DNA from: Spirochaetales bacterium
Lineage (GTDB): Bacteria; Spirochaetota; Spirochaetia; UBA9216
Direction: 5' to 3'
Assembly (NCBI GenBank): GCA_003245835.1
Contig: QKCC01000016.1
Coordinates: 1-60,810 of the forward strand
Length of the DNA: 60,810 nt
Positions 34,518 to 43,262 of this stretch are shown here, in pieces. The notes below the pieces were generated by a model that saw only the letters and a list, made by a program, of their open reading frames with translations, was not told the origin of the DNA and made no database searches. A program made the translations under genes and the position numbers. Positions within the stretch are counted from its first letter, which is position 1. Every line of letters begins with the position of its first letter.

Positions 34518-35357
34518 ATGTTGGAAGTAAAAGATCTTTATTTTTCGTATGCTAAAAAAGATTTATTTAAGGGGCTGAATCTGGCAGTTAAGCCGGGGCT
34601 GTACGGCCTGCTTGGAAAAAACGGGGCTGGAAAATCAACGCTGCTGAAGCTTATGAGCGGAGAGCTCTTTCCCCACGGCGGTGAATGTATATCGATGGGA
34701 TGGAACGCTTCGAAGCGGGTTCCTGCAATGCTGTCGGAAATCTATTATCTGCCGGAAGAATTCGATCTTCCGGCTATGACGGGAACTCAGTATGTTGAAT
34801 CCTATGCGCCGTTTTACCCGAAGTTCAGTATGGAATTTTTTAAGAACTGTGCCGAAGAATTCGAGATTTACCCGGGAAGCAAACTCGGCTCGATGTCATA
34901 CGGACAGAAAAAGAAGTTCATGATATCGTTCGGGCTTGCTACCTGGTCGAGCATTCTGCTTCTCGACGAACCCACAAACGGCCTCGACATTCCGTCGAAG
35001 AGCCAGTTCAGACGGCTTGCAGCCGCAGGGACCTCGGATGAAAGGATAATACTCGTATCCACACACCAGGTCAGAGACATGGAAAACCTGATCGACCCGA
35101 TTATTATCGTCGAAGACGGCAGGATTATCTTCAACTACAGCCTCGAGGAAATCAGCAGCAGCATCACCTTCAGGCTGGCAGATTCAAAACCCGAGGGTGA
35201 AGACGTTATCTATTATGAAAAAGTCCTCGGTGGTTACCTGACCGCTTACAGGAGTGCTGACGACGACGGAAGGGCACTTGACCTGGAGTTTCTGTTCAAT
35301 ATGGCGGTTAGTCGTGGGGATGAACTTAACAATATCATAAGCGGAGGTGCAAAATGA
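34518..35357 (+). CDS. ABC transporter ATPase (YtrB-like)
   Basis: This 279-aa ATPase has Walker A GLLGKNGAGKSTLLKL, a signature-type SYGQKKKFMISFGLA and Walker B ILLLDEPTNGLD, with a C-terminal extension beyond the core. It fits ATPases of GntR/YtrA-regulated transporters that often respond to cell-envelope stress. Its stop overlaps the permease start (ATGA). Substrate is unknown. Confidence 0.9.
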   Translation: MLEVKDLYFSYAKKDLFKGLNLAVKPGLYGLLGKNGAGKSTLLKLMSGELFPHGGECISMGWNASKRVPAMLSEIYYLPEEFDLPAMTGTQYVESYAPFYPKFSMEFFKNCAEEFEIYPGSKLGSMSYGQKKKFMISFGLATWSSILLLDEPTNGLDIPSKSQFRRLAAAGTSDERIILVSTHQVRDMENLIDPIIIVEDGRIIFNYSLEEISSSITFRLADSKPEGEDVIYYEKVLGGYLTAYRSADDDGRALDLEFLFNMAVSRGDELNNIISGGAK

Positions 35358-36154
35358 ATATACAGACATATCTTAGTCCGTTGAGATTATGGTTCCTGTT
35401 TAAACGGGATATAAACAGGCAGTGGAAAGACTACCTTATAACGATGAGTGCGTTCTGCGGTTTTTTTCTTATTTCACTGATAATTACGTCAAAGGTTGGC
35501 AGCATAGAGTCAGGTGTTCATTATGCGTTTCTGAGCATTTTAATTTACGTTCTCGGATTTATTCTTGCAAGCATGGCATTCAGGGACGCTCATAAAAAGC
35601 TGCTGAACCACGACTGGCTCATGCTGCCGGCTTCAACGCTCGAAAAGTTCGTCGAGAAGCTTGTCCTGTATTCGGTTGTTCTTCCGGTAGTGACGATAGT
35701 TTTTTACACAGTGTTTTCACTGATCGGAAAACTGATTATCCAGGTTTTCATGGGAGAATATTTCCCGTTGTTCAATATTGCAAACGGCGCCGTCTGGCAG
35801 ATGTTCGGATACTACGTAATTGCTGTTTCAATTTTCATACTCGGAGCTGCGTGGTTTAAAAACAACAATTTCATAAAGACCATTGTAGCGCTTGTTGTTT
35901 TCTCAATAATACTGTCTATCGTATCAACATTGATTGTATGGCTGGTTTTCAACGATTATTTCTGGCCGCTCGTACGTGGAAATTTTCATATGAGCTATGA
36001 TTTTTCCCAGGGATTCGACACGGTTGCATTCGAGAATTTCGGCTGGGGCTTATTCAGGTTTCTGAAGTTTTTCTGCTTCTGGATGCTTGCTCCGATTTGC
36101 TGGGTCGGAGCCTGGCTGAAACTGAGGGAAGTGGAGGTCAAAGATGGAGTTTAA
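35354..36154 (+). CDS. ABC-type membrane permease
   Basis: This 266-aa protein has about six hydrophobic segments (for example LITMSAFCGFFLISLIITS and ILIYVLGFILASMAF). It pairs with the ATPase just upstream and overlaps the regulator gene downstream. It has no recognised substrate signature. The position implies it forms the membrane half of the transporter. Confidence 0.83.
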   Translation: MNIQTYLSPLRLWFLFKRDINRQWKDYLITMSAFCGFFLISLIITSKVGSIESGVHYAFLSILIYVLGFILASMAFRDAHKKLLNHDWLMLPASTLEKFVEKLVLYSVVLPVVTIVFYTVFSLIGKLIIQVFMGEYFPLFNIANGAVWQMFGYYVIAVSIFILGAAWFKNNNFIKTIVALVVFSIILSIVSTLIVWLVFNDYFWPLVRGNFHMSYDFSQGFDTVAFENFGWGLFRFLKFFCFWMLAPICWVGAWLKLREVEVKDGV

Positions 36155-36515
36155 AGACGGAAAGGCTATTTATCTGCAGATTGCGGATTATATCGCTGAA
36201 AATATCATCAATAATGAATGGAAGGAAGGTGACCGGATTCCGTCGGTACGCGAATTCGCTGTCGATATAGAGGTAAATCCGAATACAGTTATGAGGGCCT
36301 ATTCATGGCTGCAGGATGAGGGGATTATTTTCAATAAACGTGGAATCGGTTATTTCGTAGGAGAAGAGTCGGTGGAAAAGGTAATGAAACTGAAAAGAGA
36401 AGATTTTATTAAAAAGGAGCTTCCATATTTTTTCAGGATACTGGAAATGCTCAAAATAGATTTTGATTCGCTGAAGGACATGTACGACGAGTACAGGAAT
36501 GAAAGGAGCGCGTAA
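36144..36515 (+). CDS. GntR-family regulator, YtrA subfamily
   Basis: This 123-aa regulator has the GntR winged-helix DNA-binding domain (IYLQIADYIAENII and GDRIPSVREFAVDIEVNPNTVMRAYSWLQDEGI). The short C-terminal helix region instead of a ligand domain is typical of the YtrA subfamily. It overlaps the permease gene by 11 bp and likely represses its own operon through the palindrome at 34477. Confidence 0.92.
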   Translation: MEFKDGKAIYLQIADYIAENIINNEWKEGDRIPSVREFAVDIEVNPNTVMRAYSWLQDEGIIFNKRGIGYFVGEESVEKVMKLKREDFIKKELPYFFRILEMLKIDFDSLKDMYDEYRNERSA

Positions 36516-37246
36516 TGAAGAATTCGAGAAAATTCATCTGGATTGTAATCGGAGCGATAGCCGCGTTTGTGATTATACTGACAGTTATTGTGCGTGTTAT
36601 GGTTTCAGATTACCTGGTAGTATCGGCTGAAGGCGAGGGGATCTCCTTCGACAGCAGCCGTCCCACTGCCTCAAGAGAATTCAGCATGGAAGATTTTTCC
36701 AGGCTTAGAATAGAGGGCGGCTGGGATGTCAAAGTCATCTCGGATGATTTTTTCGGTGTTACAGTAGAATACGGACAGGATGCCAAAAACGCTTTCCGTG
36801 TCGAGCAGGACGGTGATACGCTTAATCTGCTGATAGATTGGGGCAGGAAAGGCAGCGTGTCGGATCTTCACGGTGCATCGGCAACAATACATATGCCGGC
36901 GGTATCGGAAATTAATGTTGAAGGCGCGGTAAACCTGAAGCTGGAGAATTTCAGCAGTGACGAACTCAGTTTTAAACTTGAGGGTGCCGGACAGGCCATA
37001 GGCGACAACTGCAGCTTCGAACAGCTGAATATAAAATCAAGCGGGGCTGTTAATGTCGATTTTTCAAAAAGCAGGATTGCCAATGCCGATATCAATGTTG
37101 ACGGGGCAGGTAACGTGGTGCTTCATATGACAGGCGGGGAACTGACGGGTAATCTTGCCGGCTTTTCCAACCTTGAATATTCAGGAGATGTCAGCCGTAT
37201 TGCCGTTGAAAAGGACGGTATCGGCAGCATCAATCATAAAAACTGA
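36515..37246 (+). CDS. DUF2807-type (head GIN domain) membrane-anchored protein
   Basis: This 243-aa protein has one N-terminal membrane segment (FIWIVIGAIAAFVIILTVIVRVMV) and an exported beta-rich domain: FSRLRIEGGWDVKVI, INVEGAVNLKL, LEGAGQAIGDNCSFEQLNIKSSG. This is the beta-helix pattern of DUF2807, often seen next to envelope-stress regulators. It overlaps the GntR stop (TAATG), so it belongs to the same operon. Role unknown; binding at the envelope is likely. Confidence 0.8.
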   Translation: MKNSRKFIWIVIGAIAAFVIILTVIVRVMVSDYLVVSAEGEGISFDSSRPTASREFSMEDFSRLRIEGGWDVKVISDDFFGVTVEYGQDAKNAFRVEQDGDTLNLLIDWGRKGSVSDLHGASATIHMPAVSEINVEGAVNLKLENFSSDELSFKLEGAGQAIGDNCSFEQLNIKSSGAVNVDFSKSRIANADINVDGAGNVVLHMTGGELTGNLAGFSNLEYSGDVSRIAVEKDGIGSINHKN

Positions 37247-37270
37247 TTGGGGGCTGTTCACAGCTGGTAT

Positions 37271-37304
37271 GCCGGAGGCAGTCATTCTGCTTCCGGCTTT
37301 TTTT
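37271..37304 (+). terminator. Terminator of the ABC/GntR operon
   Basis: Stem gccggaggca/tgcttccggc (one imperfect pair) followed by seven Ts, 24 bp after the last gene. Confidence 0.88.
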
Positions 37305-37369
37305 AACGATTGCAAGCGCCCGGAGTGCAGGTGATCGCTTATAAATAATAATTTTAATAAATGGCTGGG

Positions 37370-38821
37370 CTAATTGACGGTGACCCTGTCTTTTCCGTCC
37401 TGTTTTGATTTGTAGAGTGCGTCGTCAGCCCGCTTCATATAAACACTGAAATCTTCATTCGGCAGGTATTCGGTCACACCGATGCTCATTGACAGAATCT
37501 CTCCGATTCTGCCGTTCATCATTCTGCGCGTGATTTCACGGCACGAGGTTTTTATCCGTTCACTCATCCCCGAAGCTTCATCAAGAGAAGCTTCCATCAG
37601 GATCACAAACTCATCGCCGCCCCATCTTGCCACAACATCAATCGGGCGGACAGATTTTGTTATCATCGATGAAATATCTTTCAGGACGTTATCACCGGTA
37701 AGATGCCCGAATTCGTCATTGATCGATTTGAAATTATCAAGGTCGATCAGAATTAGGCTCAGGCTTGATCCGTACCGTTCCGCCCTGTACCGAAGCTGTT
37801 CGAACTGTTTCGAAAGTTCACGTCTGTTTGCCAAATTTGTAAGAGAGTCTGTACCTGCAATACTTTCCATCTGGGTCTGAAATCCCCTCAATATCAGGTA
37901 GCTTGCTGTAAACAGAAAGACTGCTATAACTGCAGTGATTAACAGGTTGATGTAGAGGCTTCTTCTGGCCTGAAGGTAGGTAGCTTTCTCATTTTGTTCT
38001 ACAATTACATGCCAGCCTATCTCGGGGATGTAGCGGGAACTTATCAATACTGTCTCACCCCTGTCTATATAGGTGCGGTCCACAGGTGAATCGGACATTT
38101 TCATCAGATCCCCGGCTATCCGTTCTATTCCTTCCCTGGTATAGATGTTTGATTTTTCTACAAGATTGAGATCGGAATGCACCTGGACATACCCGTTTTC
38201 ATCTACAAGGTAAATATCTCTTTTATATTTATTCTTTTTCTGTTTTAGAAATTCTGCAATTTTCTCTAGCTTGATGCCGACTCCGACAACCCCTAGGAAT
38301 GTGCCGTCGAGTCCGTTCAGCCGGTGGTTAATAAAGATTGTAAGGCTGCCGTTGCTTGCTTCATTTGTGTCGACGTCCAGATCCATCTCTCTTCCGCTCT
38401 GTTTAAAATCATAATACCAAACATCATGATTGTTGAGCGGTGATATTTGCTTCAGGATTCCGTCATAGTAATAGTAATTGCGGGTTTCTTCAGATATGAA
38501 GAAGGTTGAAAAGAATCCGTACCGCGCTTTCAATTTTCCCAGGTAGAGTTTAATTTCTTCAGGCGTTTTTTCACCCGAGGCGACCCAGTTGATAAGAAAA
38601 GAATCCTCAGCCATGGAAGAAGAGACATTTATGGGTGCGGCAAGTGCCTTCTGAAGCTCAGAGTAAATATTCTCGCTTAAAAGAGGAAGGGAGGAATTGC
38701 GTATCTCGCTCCGCAGACTGCTTTTTGCCGCCTGAAACGAAACGAGACTTGAAATTAAAAATGCGCACGAGATTATTACTGTGAGCACAATCATGGTGAT
38801 TTTGCCGGTTTTATTATGCAT
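37370..38821 (-). CDS. Cache-GGDEF diguanylate cyclase
   Basis: This 483-aa protein has a first membrane segment (ITMIVLTVIISCAFLISSLV), an extracytoplasmic dCache-like sensor (about 35-290, including YLVDENGYVQVHSD), a second segment (LLITAVIAVFLFTASYLIL), and a GGDEF domain. The active loop is intact (RWGGDEFVIL), and DLDNFKSINDEFGHLTGD is the metal/substrate region, so it should make c-di-GMP in response to an external ligand. No I-site RxxD is obvious. It is the last gene of a leftward signalling block that includes a degenerate HD-GYP protein. Confidence 0.92.
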   Translation of the reverse strand: MHNKTGKITMIVLTVIISCAFLISSLVSFQAAKSSLRSEIRNSSLPLLSENIYSELQKALAAPINVSSSMAEDSFLINWVASGEKTPEEIKLYLGKLKARYGFFSTFFISEETRNYYYYDGILKQISPLNNHDVWYYDFKQSGREMDLDVDTNEASNGSLTIFINHRLNGLDGTFLGVVGVGIKLEKIAEFLKQKKNKYKRDIYLVDENGYVQVHSDLNLVEKSNIYTREGIERIAGDLMKMSDSPVDRTYIDRGETVLISSRYIPEIGWHVIVEQNEKATYLQARRSLYINLLITAVIAVFLFTASYLILRGFQTQMESIAGTDSLTNLANRRELSKQFEQLRYRAERYGSSLSLILIDLDNFKSINDEFGHLTGDNVLKDISSMITKSVRPIDVVARWGGDEFVILMEASLDEASGMSERIKTSCREITRRMMNGRIGEILSMSIGVTEYLPNEDFSVYMKRADDALYKSKQDGKDRVTVN

Positions 38822-38912
38822 TAGATGTATGATAATATACTTTTTTAAAGATTAAAACAGATATTATATTATGCTGTGCACCGTTTATTCATCTTTTATT
38901 CAGAGACATCAC

Positions 38913-40577
38913 CTAATATTTAAAATCCGAATCACCGATGAATTCCCTTAAAATAGAGTTCATCGGTACGTATTTAGGCTGAATGGGGCTGAAGTTGTTC
39001 AGGAACGACAGCAGCCTTGCCGCCTCTGCATACTCCTCGTGCCGGGGTTTTACCGCTTTCAGGACCGGTACCGCCAGGTTTTTCAGAACGGCAAGTTCAT
39101 AATCGAGCGCCGAATTGAAAACCGCATCGGCATTGTTCTGGAACGGGAAGATGTTCTTCTTTTCACCCCTTCTGACCGATTCCCACATCCCGAGGGTTTT
39201 GAGCGCGTCGTAGCCGCGGAACTGGTAGTCCCTGACAATTCTGCGAAGCAGCCTGTTGTCGGTAGTCGCGATCCTGTTGTTGTCGTCAAGGTTCAGCTGG
39301 GTAAGCGCCGAGATATAGATCTTGAACTTCTGCTCGGCAGGGATCCGTGCTGTCAGCCTGTCGTTAAGACCGTGGATGCCCTCTATCAGCAGGATGTTTC
39401 TGTGCTTCATCCTTATTTTGTGCCCCTTGTATTCGCGCAGCCCGGTTTTGAAATCGAAAGATGGCAGGTCAACCTCTTCACCTGCGAACAGCTTCAGCAG
39501 ATCGTTGTTCAGCTGGGCTATGTCGATTGCTTCCAGGGCCTCGAAATCATACGCACCGAATTCATCCTTCGGGGTAAGCTCACGGTTCACGTAGTAATCG
39601 TCAAGCGAGATCAGCTGCGGGTTGAACCCGAGCACTCTCAGGTGGATCGCGAGCTTTTTTGTAAATGTAGTTTTGCCGGATGACGACGGTCCTGCTATCA
39701 GGACTACCCTGACTTTCTCCTGGCGTTCGGCGATAAGGTCCGCAATATGGGATAACTTCTTTTCGTGAAGCGCCTCGGCAACCCGTATGAAATCCTTAAC
39801 TCCGCTGCCGAATGAAAGACTGTTGAGTTTTCCGGTGCAGTCTACGTTCAGGATTTTTCCCCAGGCCTTGTACTCGAAGTAGATCGATTTAAGAAGAGGA
39901 TTGTCCTCAAAATTCTCGATTTTATCCGGGGATGAGGCGTGCGGGAACCTGAGGATGAAGCCGGGTTCGTACGGCATTAAATCGAATTTGTTAAGCATAC
40001 CGGTCTCGGGAAGCAGCGGTTCATACGCAAGGTCGACCCAGTTCCTGATTCGGTATACCGGTACAATGGAATCGTTAAGAAAATCAAGCAGCAGCTTCTT
40101 GGATTCGTTGCCTTTGAGCTGCTCGCAGGCATCTTCGTAAGCCATGTTTTCATAGGTGATTTTAAGATTTTCGTCTATCAGCTTCTGCATGCCTTCGCGA
40201 ATCTGTTCCAGATCATCATCGTCAACAGAGAGCCTTCCGTCGAAATAGCAGAAGTATCCGTTGGACAGGGAATGCCCGACTATCAGTCTTCGGTCCGGGA
40301 AAAGGCCTTTGCAGACCTTTGACAGGAGTATTGTAAGCGTCTTGCGGTAGACACGTGCACCGGCTGTTGAATTAAGGAATACCGGTTTTACCTCGGCGTT
40401 TATCTTCAGTCTTGAGCTGAGGCTGACAAGCTCGTTATTTACCAGCGCGGCGGTTACCGGGTAGTCGTTTATATCGAGCTGATTATGTTCTTCCAGAATT
40501 GTAAGAATATCAGTACCGTATTTTACTGTTGCTTCACGTCCGCTGACGAATCTGACATTTATATCTTTCATATTCAT
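38913..40577 (-). CDS. TGS domain-uridine kinase-like fusion protein
   Basis: This 554-aa protein begins with a TGS-like domain (VRFVSGREATVKYGTDILTIL) and a threonyl-tRNA synthetase-type second domain (HSLSNGYFCYFDGRLSVDDDDL). The C-terminal kinase has P-loop AGPSSSGKTTFTKKL, LISLDDYYVNRELTPKDE and LLIEGIHGLND, as in uridine kinase/phosphoribulokinase. This architecture is known in spirochaetes and clostridia; the true substrate is not established. The start is an ATG with a weak ribosome site; a second ATG lies two codons on. Confidence 0.88.
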   Translation of the reverse strand: MNMKDINVRFVSGREATVKYGTDILTILEEHNQLDINDYPVTAALVNNELVSLSSRLKINAEVKPVFLNSTAGARVYRKTLTILLSKVCKGLFPDRRLIVGHSLSNGYFCYFDGRLSVDDDDLEQIREGMQKLIDENLKITYENMAYEDACEQLKGNESKKLLLDFLNDSIVPVYRIRNWVDLAYEPLLPETGMLNKFDLMPYEPGFILRFPHASSPDKIENFEDNPLLKSIYFEYKAWGKILNVDCTGKLNSLSFGSGVKDFIRVAEALHEKKLSHIADLIAERQEKVRVVLIAGPSSSGKTTFTKKLAIHLRVLGFNPQLISLDDYYVNRELTPKDEFGAYDFEALEAIDIAQLNNDLLKLFAGEEVDLPSFDFKTGLREYKGHKIRMKHRNILLIEGIHGLNDRLTARIPAEQKFKIYISALTQLNLDDNNRIATTDNRLLRRIVRDYQFRGYDALKTLGMWESVRRGEKKNIFPFQNNADAVFNSALDYELAVLKNLAVPVLKAVKPRHEEYAEAARLLSFLNNFSPIQPKYVPMNSILREFIGDSDFKY

Positions 40578-40650
40578 ATTATAGGCTGATGCGGTCAGTA
40601 ATCATAGACAAAAATTTTACAAAAAATTTTTAAAATTCTTCAGTGTCGGG

Positions 40651-40848
40651 TTATTTGCCGGACGTATCGCGGAGAACCCTGACCCATTTCCCGGGGCCTG
40701 TGTAGCGGAACCTGGTAGAAATCATTCTTTCAAGATCCTCAGGGTTTTGGAGAGGACGCGGAGAAAGCAGCTGCTGAACTGTCTTCCCGGTTCCAGTCTG
40801 CTGATTATCCGGATGATGCAGCAGATCAATCAATTCTTCGTATTGCAT
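40651..40848 (-). CDS. Small protein of unknown function (65 aa)
   Basis: The ATG follows AGGGGACA at good spacing and starts 9 bp after the stop of the 349-aa gene upstream, so it is probably a real, co-transcribed gene. The product is basic, with no cysteine or membrane segment, and ends GPGKWVRVLRDTSGK. I do not recognise it. Confidence 0.6.
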   Translation of the reverse strand: MQYEELIDLLHHPDNQQTGTGKTVQQLLSPRPLQNPEDLERMISTRFRYTGPGKWVRVLRDTSGK

Positions 40849-40857
40849 AACTGTCCC

Positions 40858-41907
40858 CTAAAACAGTTCCAGCTGAACTGCTTCATTTGCCGGAGTCCTG
40901 GTTTTTTTTGGTTTATGAGATTCTGATTCTTCAGCCGGAGTTACAACCGCAGCTATAGGAGTCGCATCTGCGGCCGCAGTCTCCGCTTCGGAAGCATCTG
41001 CGGATTCGAACGTCCCGGGAGCAGGCGGCGGCGTGCAGTTCAGTGCGGCAGTGAGTGCTGAAATCCTGTCTGCGGGACTGCTCAAACGTGAACGGCGGGG
41101 AAGTGCAAAGAGCAGTTCAATTTCCGCTTCCAGCATAGTCAGCATTTCCGAAATATCTATCAGCACAGGATCATCCCCTGCACAGGGCTGAATAAGCGCC
41201 CCGATTATTTCAAGGTATGCAGCTGTTTCTTCACGCGAAATTGAACGGTCTATAAGCTTCTTTATAAGCGAGCGGGTGAAACAGATCAATGCAGATTCAG
41301 GTTCGCTTTCGATCAGCGAAAGGCCGATCAGCCTGAGTCCTTCGGCCTGTCCGAACAGCATCAGAATATTGTCTGCAAGGGCCTCGTCATCGAAGCCTTT
41401 ATCCTGGCTGGTTCTGAATGCCCAAAGAGCAAGACTCGCGGCCGCGTTTGAGTTCTTTTTTATTTCCTTGATTAAGAGAGATACTGTTTCTGTAAAGAGT
41501 TCTTCCCCGTATTCCATACTTTCGCGGAGTTCACTGACGGCGGAAGTGAGGAACCGGCTGTCTTCGGTTATCCTTCGGGCAAGCCGTTCTTCCTGGGTCG
41601 AAAGTTCGCCGTCTGCCGGTTTAAGTCCGGACATGTGGTACAGAACCTTCTGCAGTCTGCCGGGAACACTTTGCGGCTGGATTTCCGAAATCAGGCTGTT
41701 CATCTTTTCGAAATCCTGCCTGTAAAAGGCCTGGATAGCTCGGATCAGATTCAGCCAGTCCGGATCAGCAGATTCGTCCCCGAAAAGCAGATCTATTGCT
41801 TCGGGGTTATGCATTCCGTTTGTTACTGCCTCAAAGGCGTCGCTTACAATTGTGGACGGGAAAATATTATTCACCGAGACTGCCTCAGCAGAACCTGTCG
41901 CGATCAA
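40858..41907 (-). CDS. Unknown helical protein ending in a sliding-clamp-like motif
   Basis: This 349-aa protein is mostly helical and acidic (about 1-285), followed by an Ala/Glu/Pro-rich linker and a basic patch (HKPKKTRTP). It ends exactly in VQLELF. QLxLF is the shape of the bacterial beta-clamp (DnaN) binding pentapeptide. No catalytic motif is visible. Start is a TTG with GAGAGG eight bases upstream. A promoter-like pair is present. It is followed by the 65-aa gene. Confidence 0.68.
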   Translation of the reverse strand: MIATGSAEAVSVNNIFPSTIVSDAFEAVTNGMHNPEAIDLLFGDESADPDWLNLIRAIQAFYRQDFEKMNSLISEIQPQSVPGRLQKVLYHMSGLKPADGELSTQEERLARRITEDSRFLTSAVSELRESMEYGEELFTETVSLLIKEIKKNSNAAASLALWAFRTSQDKGFDDEALADNILMLFGQAEGLRLIGLSLIESEPESALICFTRSLIKKLIDRSISREETAAYLEIIGALIQPCAGDDPVLIDISEMLTMLEAEIELLFALPRRSRLSSPADRISALTAALNCTPPPAPGTFESADASEAETAAADATPIAAVVTPAEESESHKPKKTRTPANEAVQLELF

Positions 41908-41942
41908 AAATGAAACCTCTCTGGTAAATTATTCGGAGATAC

Positions 41943-41971
41943 AGGCTAATTTAAAGCTGTGTATCTGTCAA
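41943..41971 (-). promoter_or_regulatory. Possible promoter of the 349-aa gene
   Basis: On the minus strand TTGACA is followed after 17 bp by TAGCCT. The spacer is inside an inverted repeat (agataca...tgtatct), which might be an operator. The -10 is weak. Confidence 0.42.
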
Positions 41972-42001
41972 CGGCTTTTCCGCCAAATCTGAATATATCT
42001 T

Positions 42002-43159
42002 TCAGTTGTTTGGAAGTTTTGCTTTTAGTGCTTCAACCTCTGTTCTGGTAAGCGCGCTGTCTATCTGCGGTTCGCTGTCCTCTCTGGTGTGGAACACCGG
42101 AGCGTCGGCATAGTATGTGCCTTTCGCGTCGAGAATCATCTTCAGAACCGGGAATTTGGGTTCGGCGGAATTTGTTTCGGCAACAACCCCTATCGAACCG
42201 TCGGTCATCTTCAGATATGTTCCCAGCGGGTAGACGGTTAGTGTCAAGAGAAGAACCCTCAGCACCTTCTCGTCATATTTGCGTCCCTTTTCTTTTATCA
42301 GATCGAGGATTCCGGAATGCCCGTCGACGTTGTCCCTGAACGGCCTTTTTGATACGACTGCACAGTACGAACTTGCCACTGCTACAAGCTTGCCGTAGAG
42401 ACTGATTTTATCCCCGGTAATTCCGCGCGGATAACCGGACCCGTCGATATTCTCCCGGTGTTCAAGCACCGCAAGAGCGACTGCAAGCGGAAAATCGGCG
42501 GCTTTGAGTGATCTGAATCCCAGTACAGGAAATAGAGTTATGCTTTTTTTCTGTTCAGGGGTCAGCGCCTGGTTGGAGTAGAACAGGTCCTGCGGAATCT
42601 GCATTGCACCTATCCTGTGCAGCAGGGCAGCAGTCCCGAGTTCAATCTGCTTGTGAGCCGGCAGCCTGAGGGTTTCGCTCATCGCTATAGCCAGTATTGC
42701 TGTTTTTACCGACTGTGAAACACTGTAGTCTATCTCGTTTGATTCATACTCCGCCAGGTTCAAAAGGTAGGGTTTATGCGTTTTGGTCATCTGCAGAAGC
42801 TGTTTAACCTGCTCGGAAATCAGGTGAAGCTTCAAATCGCTGCCCTCAGAATAGCTTTTAAAGAGTTTATCAACAAAACTGCAGAGGTTCTCGAAGAAGG
42901 CTGCGGCTTCACGCTCCTGTTCAAGCTCGGGTCCGCCCTTTTTAAGCAGCATTCCCTCAGCAGCAACGCTGCTTATAATCTCGGTGAATGTCGGAGTCCC
43001 TTCGGCCCGGACTCCCTTATAGCTCCAGTCAAAAAGTCTGCGCTTCAGAGCCGGGAGCATCGGGGTTTCGGGTGATAATAGAATATAATCATCATCAAGA
43101 TATATGTTCTCGGAACAGAATGCCTGGTTGGGCAGGTTTTCGATTGATATTTCGTTCAT
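42002..43159 (-). CDS. Degenerate HD-GYP domain protein
   Basis: This 385-aa protein has a C-terminal HD-GYP-type fold (about 150-320). DGSGYPRGITGDKISLYGK is well kept. Most metal ligands of an active c-di-GMP phosphodiesterase are lost: HDIGK reads HRIGA, HHE reads HRE, and the later DxxD region reads ASSYCAV. It is therefore probably a non-catalytic receptor or scaffold. The ribosome site is GAGGAAG before an ATG. A GGDEF cyclase lies in the same leftward block. Confidence 0.85.
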   Translation of the reverse strand: MNEISIENLPNQAFCSENIYLDDDYILLSPETPMLPALKRRLFDWSYKGVRAEGTPTFTEIISSVAAEGMLLKKGGPELEQEREAAAFFENLCSFVDKLFKSYSEGSDLKLHLISEQVKQLLQMTKTHKPYLLNLAEYESNEIDYSVSQSVKTAILAIAMSETLRLPAHKQIELGTAALLHRIGAMQIPQDLFYSNQALTPEQKKSITLFPVLGFRSLKAADFPLAVALAVLEHRENIDGSGYPRGITGDKISLYGKLVAVASSYCAVVSKRPFRDNVDGHSGILDLIKEKGRKYDEKVLRVLLLTLTVYPLGTYLKMTDGSIGVVAETNSAEPKFPVLKMILDAKGTYYADAPVFHTREDSEPQIDSALTRTEVEALKAKLPNN

Positions 43160-43171
43160 TAAACTTCCTCG

Positions 43172-43200
43172 TTGACCCCTTCATAATATTAAAGTAATAT
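43172..43200 (+). promoter_or_regulatory. Promoter for the 271-aa membrane protein operon
   Basis: TTGACC followed after 17 bp by TAATAT, 62 bp before the GTG start at 43263. A second TATAAT at 43223 is an alternative. Confidence 0.5.
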
Positions 43201-43262
43201 CAAAAGGAATATGGTCCCTGGATATAATATACCCTTTCATATATATTATTGGAGTTTTTTAG

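Noticed and set aside
39039-39683. 214-aa forward ORF opposite the TGS-uridine kinase
   Set aside because: Shadow of the P-loop kinase gene on the other strand.
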